19,753 bases of DNA from Bacillota bacterium (GTDB lineage Bacteria; Bacillota; Clostridia; Tissierellales; Peptoniphilaceae), in NCBI GenBank assembly GCA_023418835.1, contig JAEZYW010000205.1, positions 1 to 19,753 of the forward strand, read 5' to 3'. The position numbers and the translations under genes were made by a program. The notes beneath the pieces are model-generated. The model was not told the DNA's origin. It made no database searches and saw only the letters and a list, made by a program, of their open reading frames with translations. Below are positions 7,193-15,982 of this stretch, piece after piece. The first letter of the stretch is position 1. Each line of letters begins with the position of its first letter.

Positions 7193-9196
7193 ATGAATAA
7201 ATTTATTTTAAAATCAGATTACATTCCAACTGGCGATCAACCTCAAGCAATAGATAGTTTAGTAAAAAGTATAAATGAAAATAAATCAGATCAAATATTA
7301 TTGGGTGTTACTGGATCGGGTAAGACTTTTACCATGGCAAATGTTATTGAGAGGGTTCAAAAACCAACTCTAGTGATTGCTCACAATAAAACTTTAGCCT
7401 ATCAGCTGGCAAGCGAATTTAAAGAGTTTTTTCCTGATAATGCAGTTGAATATTTCGTATCTTATTACGATTATTATCAGCCAGAAGCATATGTCCCCCA
7501 ATCTGACACATATATAGAAAAAGACTCATCAATAAATGATGAAATAGATAAACTTAGGCACTCTGCAACTTTATCTCTTTTTGAAAGAAGAGATGTAATC
7601 ATAGTAGCCTCTGTTTCTTGTATTTACGGACTTGGGGACCCAATTGATTACAGCACTTTGGTCCTTTCTTTAAGGCCTGGAATGATAAAAGATAGAAACG
7701 ACGTGATTAGAAAATTAGTAGATATTCAATACGATAGAAATGACTACGATTTTCAACGTGGTACTTTTAGAGTTAAAGGGGATACTTTAGAAATATTTCC
7801 AGCTTCTTCTTCTGAAAACACCTACAGAGTTGAATTTTTTGGAGATGAAGTTGATAGAATAACAGAGATAAATTATTTGACAGGGGAAATAGTTGGATTT
7901 AGAAAGCATATTTCAGTTTTTCCCGCATCCCACTATGCTACTACTCAAGAAAAAGTAGAAAGGGCAATAGTAACTATTGAGGAAGAACTAGAAGAAAGAA
8001 TTAAGTATTTTGAAGAAAATGGTAAACTATTAGAAGCCCAAAGAATTGAACAAAGAACTAGATATGACTTAGAAATGTTGAGAGAAGTTGGATTTTGTTC
8101 AGGAATTGAGAATTATACAAGACACTTAAGCCAAAGGGAGGCTGGTTCTAGACCCTATACTTTAATTGATTATTTTCCTAAAGATTTTATGACAATAATA
8201 GACGAGTCTCACGTAACCATACCTCAAATCAGAGGTATGTATGAAGGAGATAGGTCTAGAAAGTCGACTTTAGTTGAATACGGATTTAGATTACCTTCAG
8301 CACTTGATAATAGACCTTTAAAATTCGATGAATTTGAAAGTATGATGAATCAAACAATTTATACTTCAGCTACTCCTGGTCCATATGAAAAGGATAAGAC
8401 CGATGTAATTGTAGAACAAATTATTAGACCAACGGGATTAATTGATCCAGTTATTGAAGTAAGACCTTCTAAAAATCAAATAGACGATATTATTTCTGAG
8501 ATTAATAAAGTTATTGAAAAAGAAGAGAGAGTTTTAATTACGACTTTAACTAAGAGAATGGCAGAAGATTTGACATCGTATTTACAAGAAGTGGGCATAA
8601 AAGTAACCTATATGCATTCGGATATCGATACTATTGAGAGAATGGAAATAATTAGAGATCTTCGCTTAGGAGAATATGACGTTTTAGTTGGTATAAACTT
8701 ACTAAGGGAAGGTTTAGACTTACCTGAAGTTTCTTTAATTGTCATTTTAGATGCAGACAAAGAAGGATTTTTAAGATCTGAGACCTCGTTGATTCAAACA
8801 GCGGGTAGAGCCGCTAGAAATGTCAACGGAAAAGTAATTATGTATGCAGACAACATCACAAATAGTATGGCTAAGACTATAGAAGAAACCAAACGTAGGA
8901 GAGAAATCCAAAGTGAATATAACAAATCCCATGGTATTACACCAAGAAGTGTAACAAAATCCATAAGAGATGTTATAGAAACTACTTTAGTTGCAGAAGA
9001 TGTTGAAGATTATTCTGCAAAATATTCGCTGGATGAATTGACTGCAATGATAGATGTGATAGAAGTTAACATGTTAGAAGCAGCTGAAAAACTGGATTTT
9101 GAATTGGCTGCAGAGTATAGAGATAAAGGTAAAGAATTAAGAAAATATTATAATAAGGCAAAGAAAAAACATGACAGAAAACAAAATCAAAATTAA
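7193..9196 (+). CDS. uvrB: Excinuclease ABC subunit UvrB
   Basis: UvrB is the damage-verifying DNA helicase-like subunit of nucleotide excision repair. UvrA loads it, it opens the lesion, and it recruits UvrC. From ATG 7193 it has 667 residues, the normal length. Visible motifs: Walker A GVTGSGKT (38-45); the beta-hairpin that probes DNA, starting at [14 protein letters not shown] (from 90); DESH (337-340, Walker B); motif [11 protein letters not shown] (535-543); and a C-terminal UVR domain (about 612-648) that contacts UvrC. It is the first gene of uvrBA, with its own promoter and a likely LexA box. Its 3' end overlaps uvrA by 26 nt. uvrC is not in the window. Confidence 0.98.
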   Translation: MNKFILKSDYIPTGDQPQAIDSLVKSINENKSDQILLGVTGSGKTFTMANVIERVQKPTLVIAHNKTLAYQLASEFKEFFPDNAVEYFVSYYDYYQPEAYVPQSDTYIEKDSSINDEIDKLRHSATLSLFERRDVIIVASVSCIYGLGDPIDYSTLVLSLRPGMIKDRNDVIRKLVDIQYDRNDYDFQRGTFRVKGDTLEIFPASSSENTYRVEFFGDEVDRITEINYLTGEIVGFRKHISVFPASHYATTQEKVERAIVTIEEELEERIKYFEENGKLLEAQRIEQRTRYDLEMLREVGFCSGIENYTRHLSQREAGSRPYTLIDYFPKDFMTIIDESHVTIPQIRGMYEGDRSRKSTLVEYGFRLPSALDNRPLKFDEFESMMNQTIYTSATPGPYEKDKTDVIVEQIIRPTGLIDPVIEVRPSKNQIDDIISEINKVIEKEERVLITTLTKRMAEDLTSYLQEVGIKVTYMHSDIDTIERMEIIRDLRLGEYDVLVGINLLREGLDLPEVSLIVILDADKEGFLRSETSLIQTAGRAARNVNGKVIMYADNITNSMAKTIEETKRRREIQSEYNKSHGITPRSVTKSIRDVIETTLVAEDVEDYSAKYSLDELTAMIDVIEVNMLEAAEKLDFELAAEYRDKGKELRKYYNKAKKKHDRKQNQN

Positions 9197-11996
9197 AGGA
9201 GCAAAAGTTCACAATCTAAAAAATGTTGACTTAGAACTTCCAAGGGATAAATTTATTGTATTTACTGGTATTTCTGGTTCAGGAAAGTCATCACTGGCTT
9301 TTGATACCATTTATGCGGAGGGACAACGAAGATATGTGGAAAGTTTGTCTAGTTACGCTAGACAGTTTTTAGGCCAAATGGACAAACCAGATGTGGAAAA
9401 TATAGAAGGGTTAAGCCCTTCAATTTCTATTGACCAAAAAACTACAAGCAAAAATCCAAGATCTACTGTGGGAACTACGACAGAAATATACGATTACCTA
9501 AGACTTTTATATGCTAATATTGGAGTGCCATATTGTCCAAAATGTGGAAAACCAATAAAGAGCATGACAATAGAACAAATGGGAGATTACGTAAAAACAC
9601 TGGATGAGGGAACGAGAATAATGATTCTAGCGCCAGTTGTTAGAGGGAGAAAAGGCGATCATAGGGTTCTTCTAGAGAGGATAATGAAAGATGGATTTTC
9701 TAGAGTTGTCATCGATGGAGAGGTAGTTGGATTAGACGAAAAAATAGAATTAGATAGAAATAAAAAACACGATATTGAAATTGTGGTTGATAGATTAATC
9801 GTAAGGGAAGATATGGGGAATAGACTTTACGATTCTTTAGAGTTGGCAGTAAAAGAATCAGATGGCTTAGCAATCATCGACATAATCGGCGATAAGAGAG
9901 TAACTATGAACACAGAATTAACTTGTGTTGAGTGTGGAATTTCTTATGAAGAGATAACCCCTAGATTATTCTCCTTTAACGCTCCTTTCGGAGCATGTCC
10001 TACCTGCAATGGAATAGGATTTTCTAAAAGACCAGATGTGAAAAAGATAATTCCAGATATGGAAAAATCAATTATGGAGGGCGCCGTCGCAGCTTATTCT
10101 TCAGGAAAAGGAACTTATTATTTAACAATGATGGAGGCTTTGGCAAAAGCATATAATTTTGATCCAAATAAACCACTATCAGAAGCGCCTAAAGAATTTA
10201 TTGATGCATTGCTATACGGCAGTAATGAAAAAATAAAATTTAAATTTAAGAGTTTTTATTCTGGAAATAAAGATTACTCAGGTGATTTTGAGGGAATTAT
10301 TCCCAATTTAAAGAGAAGATTTGAAGCAACTGCTAGTGATTTTACACACGATAGAATAGACGAGTTTATGTCGGAAGTTACTTGTCCAGATTGTAAGGGT
10401 AAACGACTAAAGCCTGAAGTCTTATCTATAAAAATAAACGATAAGTCTATAACAGATTTTACTGATATGAATATTGACGACGAGATTGATTTTATAGAAA
10501 ATTTAGAACTTACGAAAAAAGAAAGAATTATTGCAGAACAGATCGTTAGAGAGACTAGATCTAGACTGCACTTTTTAAAAGATGTAGGATTAAATTATTT
10601 AAATTTATCTCGAATGACAGGAACTCTTTCAGGAGGAGAAGCCCAAAGAATAAGACTGGCTACTCAAATTGGTTCCAAATTAGTAGGAGTAACTTATGTA
10701 TTAGACGAACCCAGTATTGGACTTCATCAAAGGGATAACCATCTACTTTTAGCTACTTTAAGGGAACTTACTGAAATAGGAAATACTTTGATAGTAGTAG
10801 AACACGACGAAGACACCATGCATGCAGCAGATTTAATTGTGGACATTGGTCCTGGAGCTGGAATAAATGGTGGAGAAATCGTCGAAGTAGGAAGTATTGA
10901 CAAAATTCAAAAAAATACCAATTCTTTGACGGGGGCGTATTTATCAGGAAAGAAATCAATACCCATTCCCGAGTCTAGAAGGGAAGGAAATGGTTTAAAA
11001 ATAAAAGTTGTTGGTGCTAGGGAAAATAATTTAAAAAATATTGACGTGGAATTTCCTTTGGGAAAATTTATTGCAGTAACTGGTGTATCTGGTTCTGGAA
11101 AGTCCTCACTTGTAAACGAAATATTGTCAAAGAAATTATGGCAGCATTTCTTTAATCCTAGTACTATTCCTGGTGAGTTTGATTCAATCGAAGGAACTGA
11201 AAATATAGATAAAGTTGTTATGATTGATCAAAGTCCAATTGGTAGGACACCTAGATCTAATCCAGCCACATACACTGGATCCTTTGACATAATTAGGGAT
11301 ATATTTGCCAGTACAAATGAAGCAAAGGCAAGGGGATATAAAAAAGGGCGATTCAGTTTTAATGTTAAAGGTGGAAGGTGTGAAGCTTGTAAGGGTGACG
11401 GAATAATTAAAGTAGAGATGCACTTTTTATCAGATGTCTACGTTCCTTGTGAAGTTTGCGGTGGAAAAAGATATAACAGGGAAACTTTACAAGTTAAATA
11501 TAAAGGTAAAACAATTTCTGATATTTTAAGAATGACTGTGGATGAGGCAATAGAGTTTTTTGATGTTCACAGTAGATTGAAAAATAAATTGCAGACTCTT
11601 CACGACGTTGGACTGGGATATATAAAAATTGGACAACCTTCTACCCAACTCTCTGGAGGAGAGGCTCAAAGAATTAAACTTTCCACTGAATTAAGTAAAA
11701 TTTCAACTGGTAAAACATTGTATATTCTCGATGAGCCTACTACTGGTTTGCATACTGCAGACATTCACAAGCTTATAGAGGTGTTAAATAGACTTGTAGA
11801 TACAGGTAGCACTGTCATAGTAATTGAACACAATTTAGATGTTATAAAATCTGTAGATTATGTAATAGATTTAGGTCCTGAAGGCGGAGAAGGAGGAGGA
11901 ACAGTAGTCGCTACTGGAACTCCAGAAGAAGTTGCAAAGGTTAAAAAATCTCATACTGGATACTTTTTAGATAAGATTTTGAATAAAAAGAAATAG
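9171..11996 (+). CDS. uvrA: Excinuclease ABC subunit UvrA
   Basis: UvrA is the damage-recognition ATPase of nucleotide excision repair; a dimer scans DNA and loads UvrB. The 941 residues match the family's usual length of about 940 and hold two ABC halves: Walker A GISGSGKS (33-40) and GVSGSGKS (638-645), signatures LSGGEAQRI at 486 and 827, and Walker B sequences [11 protein letters not shown] and [11 protein letters not shown]. Two zinc modules are intact: Cys252/255/276/279 and Cys737/740/760/763. A further CPKCGKPI (around 120-130) and CPDCKGKR are also present. The ATG overlaps the uvrB 3' end by 26 nt with only a weak ribosome site, so translation probably depends on uvrB. No separate promoter was found. 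Confidence 0.98.
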   Translation: MTENKIKIKGAKVHNLKNVDLELPRDKFIVFTGISGSGKSSLAFDTIYAEGQRRYVESLSSYARQFLGQMDKPDVENIEGLSPSISIDQKTTSKNPRSTVGTTTEIYDYLRLLYANIGVPYCPKCGKPIKSMTIEQMGDYVKTLDEGTRIMILAPVVRGRKGDHRVLLERIMKDGFSRVVIDGEVVGLDEKIELDRNKKHDIEIVVDRLIVREDMGNRLYDSLELAVKESDGLAIIDIIGDKRVTMNTELTCVECGISYEEITPRLFSFNAPFGACPTCNGIGFSKRPDVKKIIPDMEKSIMEGAVAAYSSGKGTYYLTMMEALAKAYNFDPNKPLSEAPKEFIDALLYGSNEKIKFKFKSFYSGNKDYSGDFEGIIPNLKRRFEATASDFTHDRIDEFMSEVTCPDCKGKRLKPEVLSIKINDKSITDFTDMNIDDEIDFIENLELTKKERIIAEQIVRETRSRLHFLKDVGLNYLNLSRMTGTLSGGEAQRIRLATQIGSKLVGVTYVLDEPSIGLHQRDNHLLLATLRELTEIGNTLIVVEHDEDTMHAADLIVDIGPGAGINGGEIVEVGSIDKIQKNTNSLTGAYLSGKKSIPIPESRREGNGLKIKVVGARENNLKNIDVEFPLGKFIAVTGVSGSGKSSLVNEILSKKLWQHFFNPSTIPGEFDSIEGTENIDKVVMIDQSPIGRTPRSNPATYTGSFDIIRDIFASTNEAKARGYKKGRFSFNVKGGRCEACKGDGIIKVEMHFLSDVYVPCEVCGGKRYNRETLQVKYKGKTISDILRMTVDEAIEFFDVHSRLKNKLQTLHDVGLGYIKIGQPSTQLSGGEAQRIKLSTELSKISTGKTLYILDEPTTGLHTADIHKLIEVLNRLVDTGSTVIVIEHNLDVIKSVDYVIDLGPEGGEGGGTVVATGTPEEVAKVKKSHTGYFLDKILNKKK

Positions 11997-12003
11997 TGAC
12001 GAT

Positions 12004-12031
12004 TTGTAATTTTATAGATATAAGTTATAAT
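12004..12031 (+). promoter_or_regulatory. Probable promoter of the polA operon
   Basis: TTGTAA (12004-12009), a 16-bp spacer and TATAAT (12026-12031) fit a sigma-70 promoter. Transcription would begin near 12038 and give an unusually long leader of about 62 nt before polA. The -10 box lies inside an 8-bp inverted repeat. Confidence 0.6.
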
Positions 12032-12041
12032 AATATAACTT
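12022..12041. repeat. Inverted repeat over the polA -10 box
   Basis: AAGTTATA and TATAACTT flank ATAA as a perfect 8-bp dyad covering TATAAT. It could be an operator, but the AT-only content makes chance occurrence plausible. Confidence 0.5.
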
Positions 12042-12045
12042 GGAT

Positions 12046-12078
12046 ATACTGAGTATTTTATTTCAAAGTACTCAGTAT
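12046..12078 (+). promoter_or_regulatory. Stem-loop in the polA leader
   Basis: ATACTGAGTATTTT (12046-12059) pairs with AAAGTACTCAGTAT (12065-12078) over 14 positions with one G-U pair and a 5-nt loop. The sequence AATATTTTT and then the polA ribosome site follow at once. It may be a weak uvrA terminator, a transcription attenuator, or a translation-tuning hairpin. Confidence 0.65.
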
Positions 12079-12087
12079 AATATTTTT

Positions 12088-12093
12088 AAGGAG
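12088..12093 (+). promoter_or_regulatory. Ribosome-binding site that sets the polA start
   Basis: AAGGAG lies 6 nt before ATG 12100. Upstream in-frame codons back to 12040 pass through the leader hairpin and have no such site. Confidence 0.9.
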
Positions 12094-12099
12094 ATGGAA

Positions 12100-14742
12100 A
12101 TGAATAAATATCTGATAATAGATGGAAGTTCAATACTTTTTAGGGCATTTTATGCATTGCCTCCAATGAACACAAAGACGGGGAAAAGCACAAATGCTAT
12201 TTTAGGGTTTGTAAATATATTATTAAAGTCAATAGAAATGATTGATCCTAAAGGTATAGCAGTGTGTTTTGATTTATCAGGGCCAACATTTAGATCTGAT
12301 ATTTACGCAGATTATAAAGCACATAGATCTCCAGCTCCAGAAGAATTATCTGAACAATTCCACTATATTAAAGAAATCTTAACTGCCTTTAATATCAAAT
12401 TTTTTGAGCTTCCTGGATACGAAGCAGACGATATTGTAGGAACTATCTCTAAAGAATTAAGCGAGTCGGGAGAAGAAGTTTATCTTCTTACAGGAGATAA
12501 AGACTATCTACAACTAGTAAACGACAGGACAAAGCTTTTATACACTGTAAAAGGTATAAGCGAGATTTCTATCTATGACGTAGATACAATTGATGAAGAA
12601 ATGGGAATAACCCCTTCGCAAATTGTTGATTTGAAAGCTTTAATGGGAGATAAGTCTGACAATATTCCAGGCGTTGATGGAGTAGGGGAAAAGACGGCGT
12701 TAAAATTAATAAAAGAATTTGGTACAATAGAAAACCTTTATCAAATGGCTGATTCTTTGAAAAAAAATAAGACTAATCAAAGGATAATTGACAGCGAATC
12801 CATAGCTTTAATCAGTAAAGATTTGGCAAAAATAGATACAGATGTACCAATAGAATTCCAGAAAGATTCCATATTATTGACAAATTACGACCAAGAAACT
12901 CTTTCTGAAGTTCTTACAAAATATGAGCTAAATTCTGTAATTAGAAGACTAAATGTAGAAATTAGCGAAGATGATAATGAAAAGACGACGGATAAAAAAA
13001 TATTTTATAATGAAGATTTTGACAAAATTATAAATGAGATAAATAAAGAAAAATCTTTTTCATTTAAATTCTTAGGAGATAAAAAGCCTCATTTTGGCGG
13101 AAAAGTTTTTAAGATAGGAATATTTGTTGATGACAAATACTATATAAATGATATAAAAAATGGAGATTTAACGAAAATCTCCCCTGTGTTTGAAAATGAT
13201 AAAATCTCTAAATTAGGCTTTGAAATTAAAGATGAAATTTTATATTTAATTGATTGTGATATCACTTTAAATAATTATATTTGTGATATAGCAATTGGAG
13301 AATATTTACTAAATCCAACTGATTCCAACTATCCTATTGATAGGCTGGCGGCAAAATATGGTATCAATATTGAGCCTAATTTTCCAGAAACCAAAGATTT
13401 AAGAAAATCACCTGATAAGTGGGAAGATGAAATGCAGAATTCCTATTTACTTTCAGTATTAGAGGTGATAGAAGGTTGTCATAATATTCAGTTGGAAAAA
13501 TTAAAAGAATATTCTATGGAAGATTTATATCATAATATAGAGTTGCCATTAACTCGAGTTTTAGCAGATATGGAATACACCGGAGTCAAAGTAGACGAAG
13601 ATGCCCTTATAGGAATTGGCAAAAATTTAGATTTAGAAATAGAACTACTTATAGACAATATATATTCTTTGGCAGGTATGGAGTTTAATATTAACTCCCC
13701 AAAACAACTGGCAGAAGTTTTATTTGAAAAATTAGAACTTCCAGTAATTAAAAAGACAAAAACTGGTTATTCTACTGATATAGAAGTCTTAGAAAAACTA
13801 GAAGACAAACATGCCATCATTAGTTATTTAATTAGATATAGAACTTTAGCAAAGCTAAAAAGCACTTATGTTGATGGTATGATTGGATATATAAATAAAT
13901 TAACTGACGGAAGAATTCATTCTGACTTTAATCAAATTGTAGCTGCTACTGGAAGACTTTCTAGCCGAGATCCTAATCTTCAAAACATTCCAGTTAGGAC
14001 ACCAGAGGGAAGAGAGTTGAGAAAAATCTTTACGGCAAGTGACGAAGATAGCGTCCTTGTAGATGCGGATTATTCTCAAATTGAATTAAGATTATTGGCA
14101 GATATTTCCCTAGACGAAAATATGATTGAATCCTTTAATCAAAAAGAGGACATCCATACCACAACAGCAGCAAAGGTATTTGAAGTAGGAATGAATGAAG
14201 TTACTCCTCTTTTGAGAAGTAGGGCAAAGGCTGTTAATTTTGGTATCGTATATGGAATTAGCGACTACGGCCTATCCCAAGATTTAAATATTAGTAGGAA
14301 TGAAGCAAAACTTTATATAGATAATTATTTGGAGCGATTTTCAGGCGTTGGTAAGTATATGAAAGATATTGTTTCTAAAGCTAAACACGACGGCTTTGTT
14401 GAAACAAAGTTTGGCAGAAAAAGATTTTTACCTGAATTGAGTTCTCGAAACAGAAACGTTAGAAACTTTGGGGAACGTATTGCCTTAAATATGCCAATTC
14501 AAGGAACAGCTGCAGATATTATTAAAATTGCTATGATAAATGTATATTCAAAACTAAAAGAAAATGGATATAAAGCAAAATTAATTCTACAAATACACGA
14601 CGAATTGATAATTGAATCTCCAATTAATGAAGTTGAAAATGTAAAAAAAATGCTTGTAGAAGAAATGGAAAATGCTGTAAAATTAAATGTACCAATAGTA
14701 GTAGACATTGAAGTTGGAGAATCGTGGTATGAAACTAAATAG
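12100..14742 (+). CDS. polA: DNA polymerase I
   Basis: Pol I processes Okazaki fragments and fills repair gaps, including those left by UvrABC. From ATG 12100 it has 880 residues and begins MNKYLIIDGSSILFRAFYA. The 5'-3' flap exonuclease domain covers about 1-290 (LMGDKSDNIPGVDG around 180-194, then a helix-hairpin-helix VGEKTALKLI). Residues about 305-465 correspond to the 3'-5' exonuclease fold, but the D-x-E of motif I is not visible (SFSFKFLGDKK), so proofreading is probably lost, as in Bacillus and Thermus enzymes. The polymerase domain fills about 480-880: motif A DADYSQIELR (Asp657 of DYSQ), motif B RSRAKAVNFGIVYG, and motif C QIHDEL (Asp834). It overlaps coaE by 14 nt and heads the polA-coaE-transglycosylase operon. 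Confidence 0.97.
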   Translation: MNKYLIIDGSSILFRAFYALPPMNTKTGKSTNAILGFVNILLKSIEMIDPKGIAVCFDLSGPTFRSDIYADYKAHRSPAPEELSEQFHYIKEILTAFNIKFFELPGYEADDIVGTISKELSESGEEVYLLTGDKDYLQLVNDRTKLLYTVKGISEISIYDVDTIDEEMGITPSQIVDLKALMGDKSDNIPGVDGVGEKTALKLIKEFGTIENLYQMADSLKKNKTNQRIIDSESIALISKDLAKIDTDVPIEFQKDSILLTNYDQETLSEVLTKYELNSVIRRLNVEISEDDNEKTTDKKIFYNEDFDKIINEINKEKSFSFKFLGDKKPHFGGKVFKIGIFVDDKYYINDIKNGDLTKISPVFENDKISKLGFEIKDEILYLIDCDITLNNYICDIAIGEYLLNPTDSNYPIDRLAAKYGINIEPNFPETKDLRKSPDKWEDEMQNSYLLSVLEVIEGCHNIQLEKLKEYSMEDLYHNIELPLTRVLADMEYTGVKVDEDALIGIGKNLDLEIELLIDNIYSLAGMEFNINSPKQLAEVLFEKLELPVIKKTKTGYSTDIEVLEKLEDKHAIISYLIRYRTLAKLKSTYVDGMIGYINKLTDGRIHSDFNQIVAATGRLSSRDPNLQNIPVRTPEGRELRKIFTASDEDSVLVDADYSQIELRLLADISLDENMIESFNQKEDIHTTTAAKVFEVGMNEVTPLLRSRAKAVNFGIVYGISDYGLSQDLNISRNEAKLYIDNYLERFSGVGKYMKDIVSKAKHDGFVETKFGRKRFLPELSSRNRNVRNFGERIALNMPIQGTAADIIKIAMINVYSKLKENGYKAKLILQIHDELIIESPINEVENVKKMLVEEMENAVKLNVPIVVDIEVGESWYETK
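14716..14720 (+). promoter_or_regulatory. Ribosome-binding site that sets the coaE start
   Basis: GGAGA, within the last codons of polA, lies 8 nt before ATG 14729. The longer frame would begin at a TTG (14708) that has no good site. Confidence 0.75.
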
Positions 14743-15367
14743 ACCTTACACTGTAGCCATTACAGGAGGTATTTCAACAGGTAAAAGCACAGCTTTAAAT
14801 TATATTAAGATGAGGGGTTACGAAGTTATTGAATTTGATTTAATCGGTCATTTTATTTTAAAAGACAATTTCGTAATAAATCAATTAGTACAAAATTTTG
14901 GAAATAATATATTAAGTGCAGATGGAGAAATTGACAGAAGAGCCTTGGGTAAATTGGTGTTTTCCAATAAGGAAAAACTTAATATTTTGAACCAAATAAC
15001 CCATGGTAAAATATACGAGTTGGCACAAGAAAAAATTAATTTACTTAAAGATGAGAAAATTATTTTTTTAGATATACCACTTTTATTTGAGACTAAAAAT
15101 AATTTTGTGGATTTCTATAAAGGAATTGACGAAATTTGGGTGGTTTCAAGTAGAGAAGTTGTACAAATTACTAGATTGATGATTAGAGATAAAATAACAT
15201 TAGAAGAAGCTCAGAACAAGATTCGTTCCCAAATGAATTTAAAGGTAAAGGAAAGACTAGCTGATCAAGTGTTATATAATAACTCTGATGTATATGAACT
15301 TTACGATGAAATAAGAATTGAATTAAATAATTTAGAAAAAAGAGTTAGTTTAAATTATGAAGGGTAA
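14729..15367 (+). CDS. coaE: Dephospho-CoA kinase
   Basis: CoaE phosphorylates the 3'-hydroxyl of the ribose in dephospho-CoA, the last step of coenzyme A synthesis, in the cytoplasm. From ATG 14729 it has 212 residues, in the family range of about 195-210. It starts MKLNRPYTVAITGG, with the P-loop GGISTGKST at about 13-21. Further family marks are VIEFD (the usual 'VIDAD' site, with Glu for the first Asp), RRALGKLVFSN, and FLDIPLLFE, the CoA-domain signature. DKITLEEAQNKIRSQM marks the lid region. It overlaps polA by 14 nt and the next gene by 11 nt, so it is translationally coupled both ways. polA-coaE linkage is common in Gram-positives. Confidence 0.95.
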   Translation: MKLNRPYTVAITGGISTGKSTALNYIKMRGYEVIEFDLIGHFILKDNFVINQLVQNFGNNILSADGEIDRRALGKLVFSNKEKLNILNQITHGKIYELAQEKINLLKDEKIIFLDIPLLFETKNNFVDFYKGIDEIWVVSSREVVQITRLMIRDKITLEEAQNKIRSQMNLKVKERLADQVLYNNSDVYELYDEIRIELNNLEKRVSLNYEG

Positions 15368-15980
15368 TCCATTAATTGGCTTTGTAAAAGGAGCCATTTT
15401 GACATTAATAATCTTTATTTTGATTATTAATTTAACATTTCCAGTTTTTTATAACGACTACGTGGAAGAATTTTCACGTAGTTTTGACGTGGACAAATAT
15501 TTAATATACTCTATAATCAAAGCAGAGAGTAACTTTAATGTAAAAGCTACTTCTGAGAAAAATGCAAAAGGATTAATGCAAATTCTAGACGAAACTGGAG
15601 AGGAAGTATTTAATACCTTAAAAATATCTGAAGGACAGAGGGATCTTTATAATCCTAAGATCAATATAATGGTGGGAACTCATTATATTAAAAGTTTAAT
15701 TAATAGATACGAAAATGACGAAATCAAGGCAATTGCAGCCTATAATTCTGGGATGGTTCACGCAGATAGGTGGTCTGAGATAGATACGTATAATTTTAAA
15801 GATAATATAGATTTTAAAGAGACGAAAAATTACGTCGATAGAGTAGAAAGCAATCACAGAATCTATAAATTTCTTTATGAAAAACTCAACTTAGGGTGGA
15901 CTTCGCTACCTGATTCATTTTCTATTGTTAGCGTTAAGTTAAGAGAAACTATTAGAACTATTAGAAGGTCGGTTGGTTAA
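15357..15980 (+). CDS. Membrane-anchored lytic transglycosylase (SLT domain)
   Basis: This is a predicted peptidoglycan lytic transglycosylase, cutting the MurNAc-GlcNAc bond with formation of anhydroMurNAc. Residues about 8-31 form an N-terminal hydrophobic helix that should anchor it with the catalytic domain outside. The SLT domain follows: YSIIKAESNFNVKATSEKNAKGLMQI, with catalytic Glu57 in the conserved A-E-S motif, then YNPKINIMVGTHYIKSLI and IAAYNSG, the usual substrate-groove patterns. The length (207) and architecture resemble short YjbJ/SLT-type proteins of Firmicutes. ATG 15357 overlaps coaE by 11 nt with a poor ribosome site, so it depends on coaE translation. The link to polA and coaE is positional; no functional link is evident. 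Confidence 0.9.
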   Translation: MKGNPLIGFVKGAILTLIIFILIINLTFPVFYNDYVEEFSRSFDVDKYLIYSIIKAESNFNVKATSEKNAKGLMQILDETGEEVFNTLKISEGQRDLYNPKINIMVGTHYIKSLINRYENDEIKAIAAYNSGMVHADRWSEIDTYNFKDNIDFKETKNYVDRVESNHRIYKFLYEKLNLGWTSLPDSFSIVSVKLRETIRTIRRSVG

Positions 15981-15982
15981 AT

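Noticed and set aside
11184..11423. Minus-strand open frame of 79 codons inside uvrA
   Set aside because: It is antisense to the second ABC half and zinc module of UvrA and has no independent support.
12076..12081. Second TATAAT close to polA as a promoter
   Set aside because: It is part of the hairpin's 3' arm, has no -35, and would start transcription at the ribosome site.
12040..12099. Longer PolA N-terminus starting at 12040
   Set aside because: It would translate through the leader hairpin, has no ribosome site, and adds residues absent from the family; AAGGAG before ATG 12100 decides the start.
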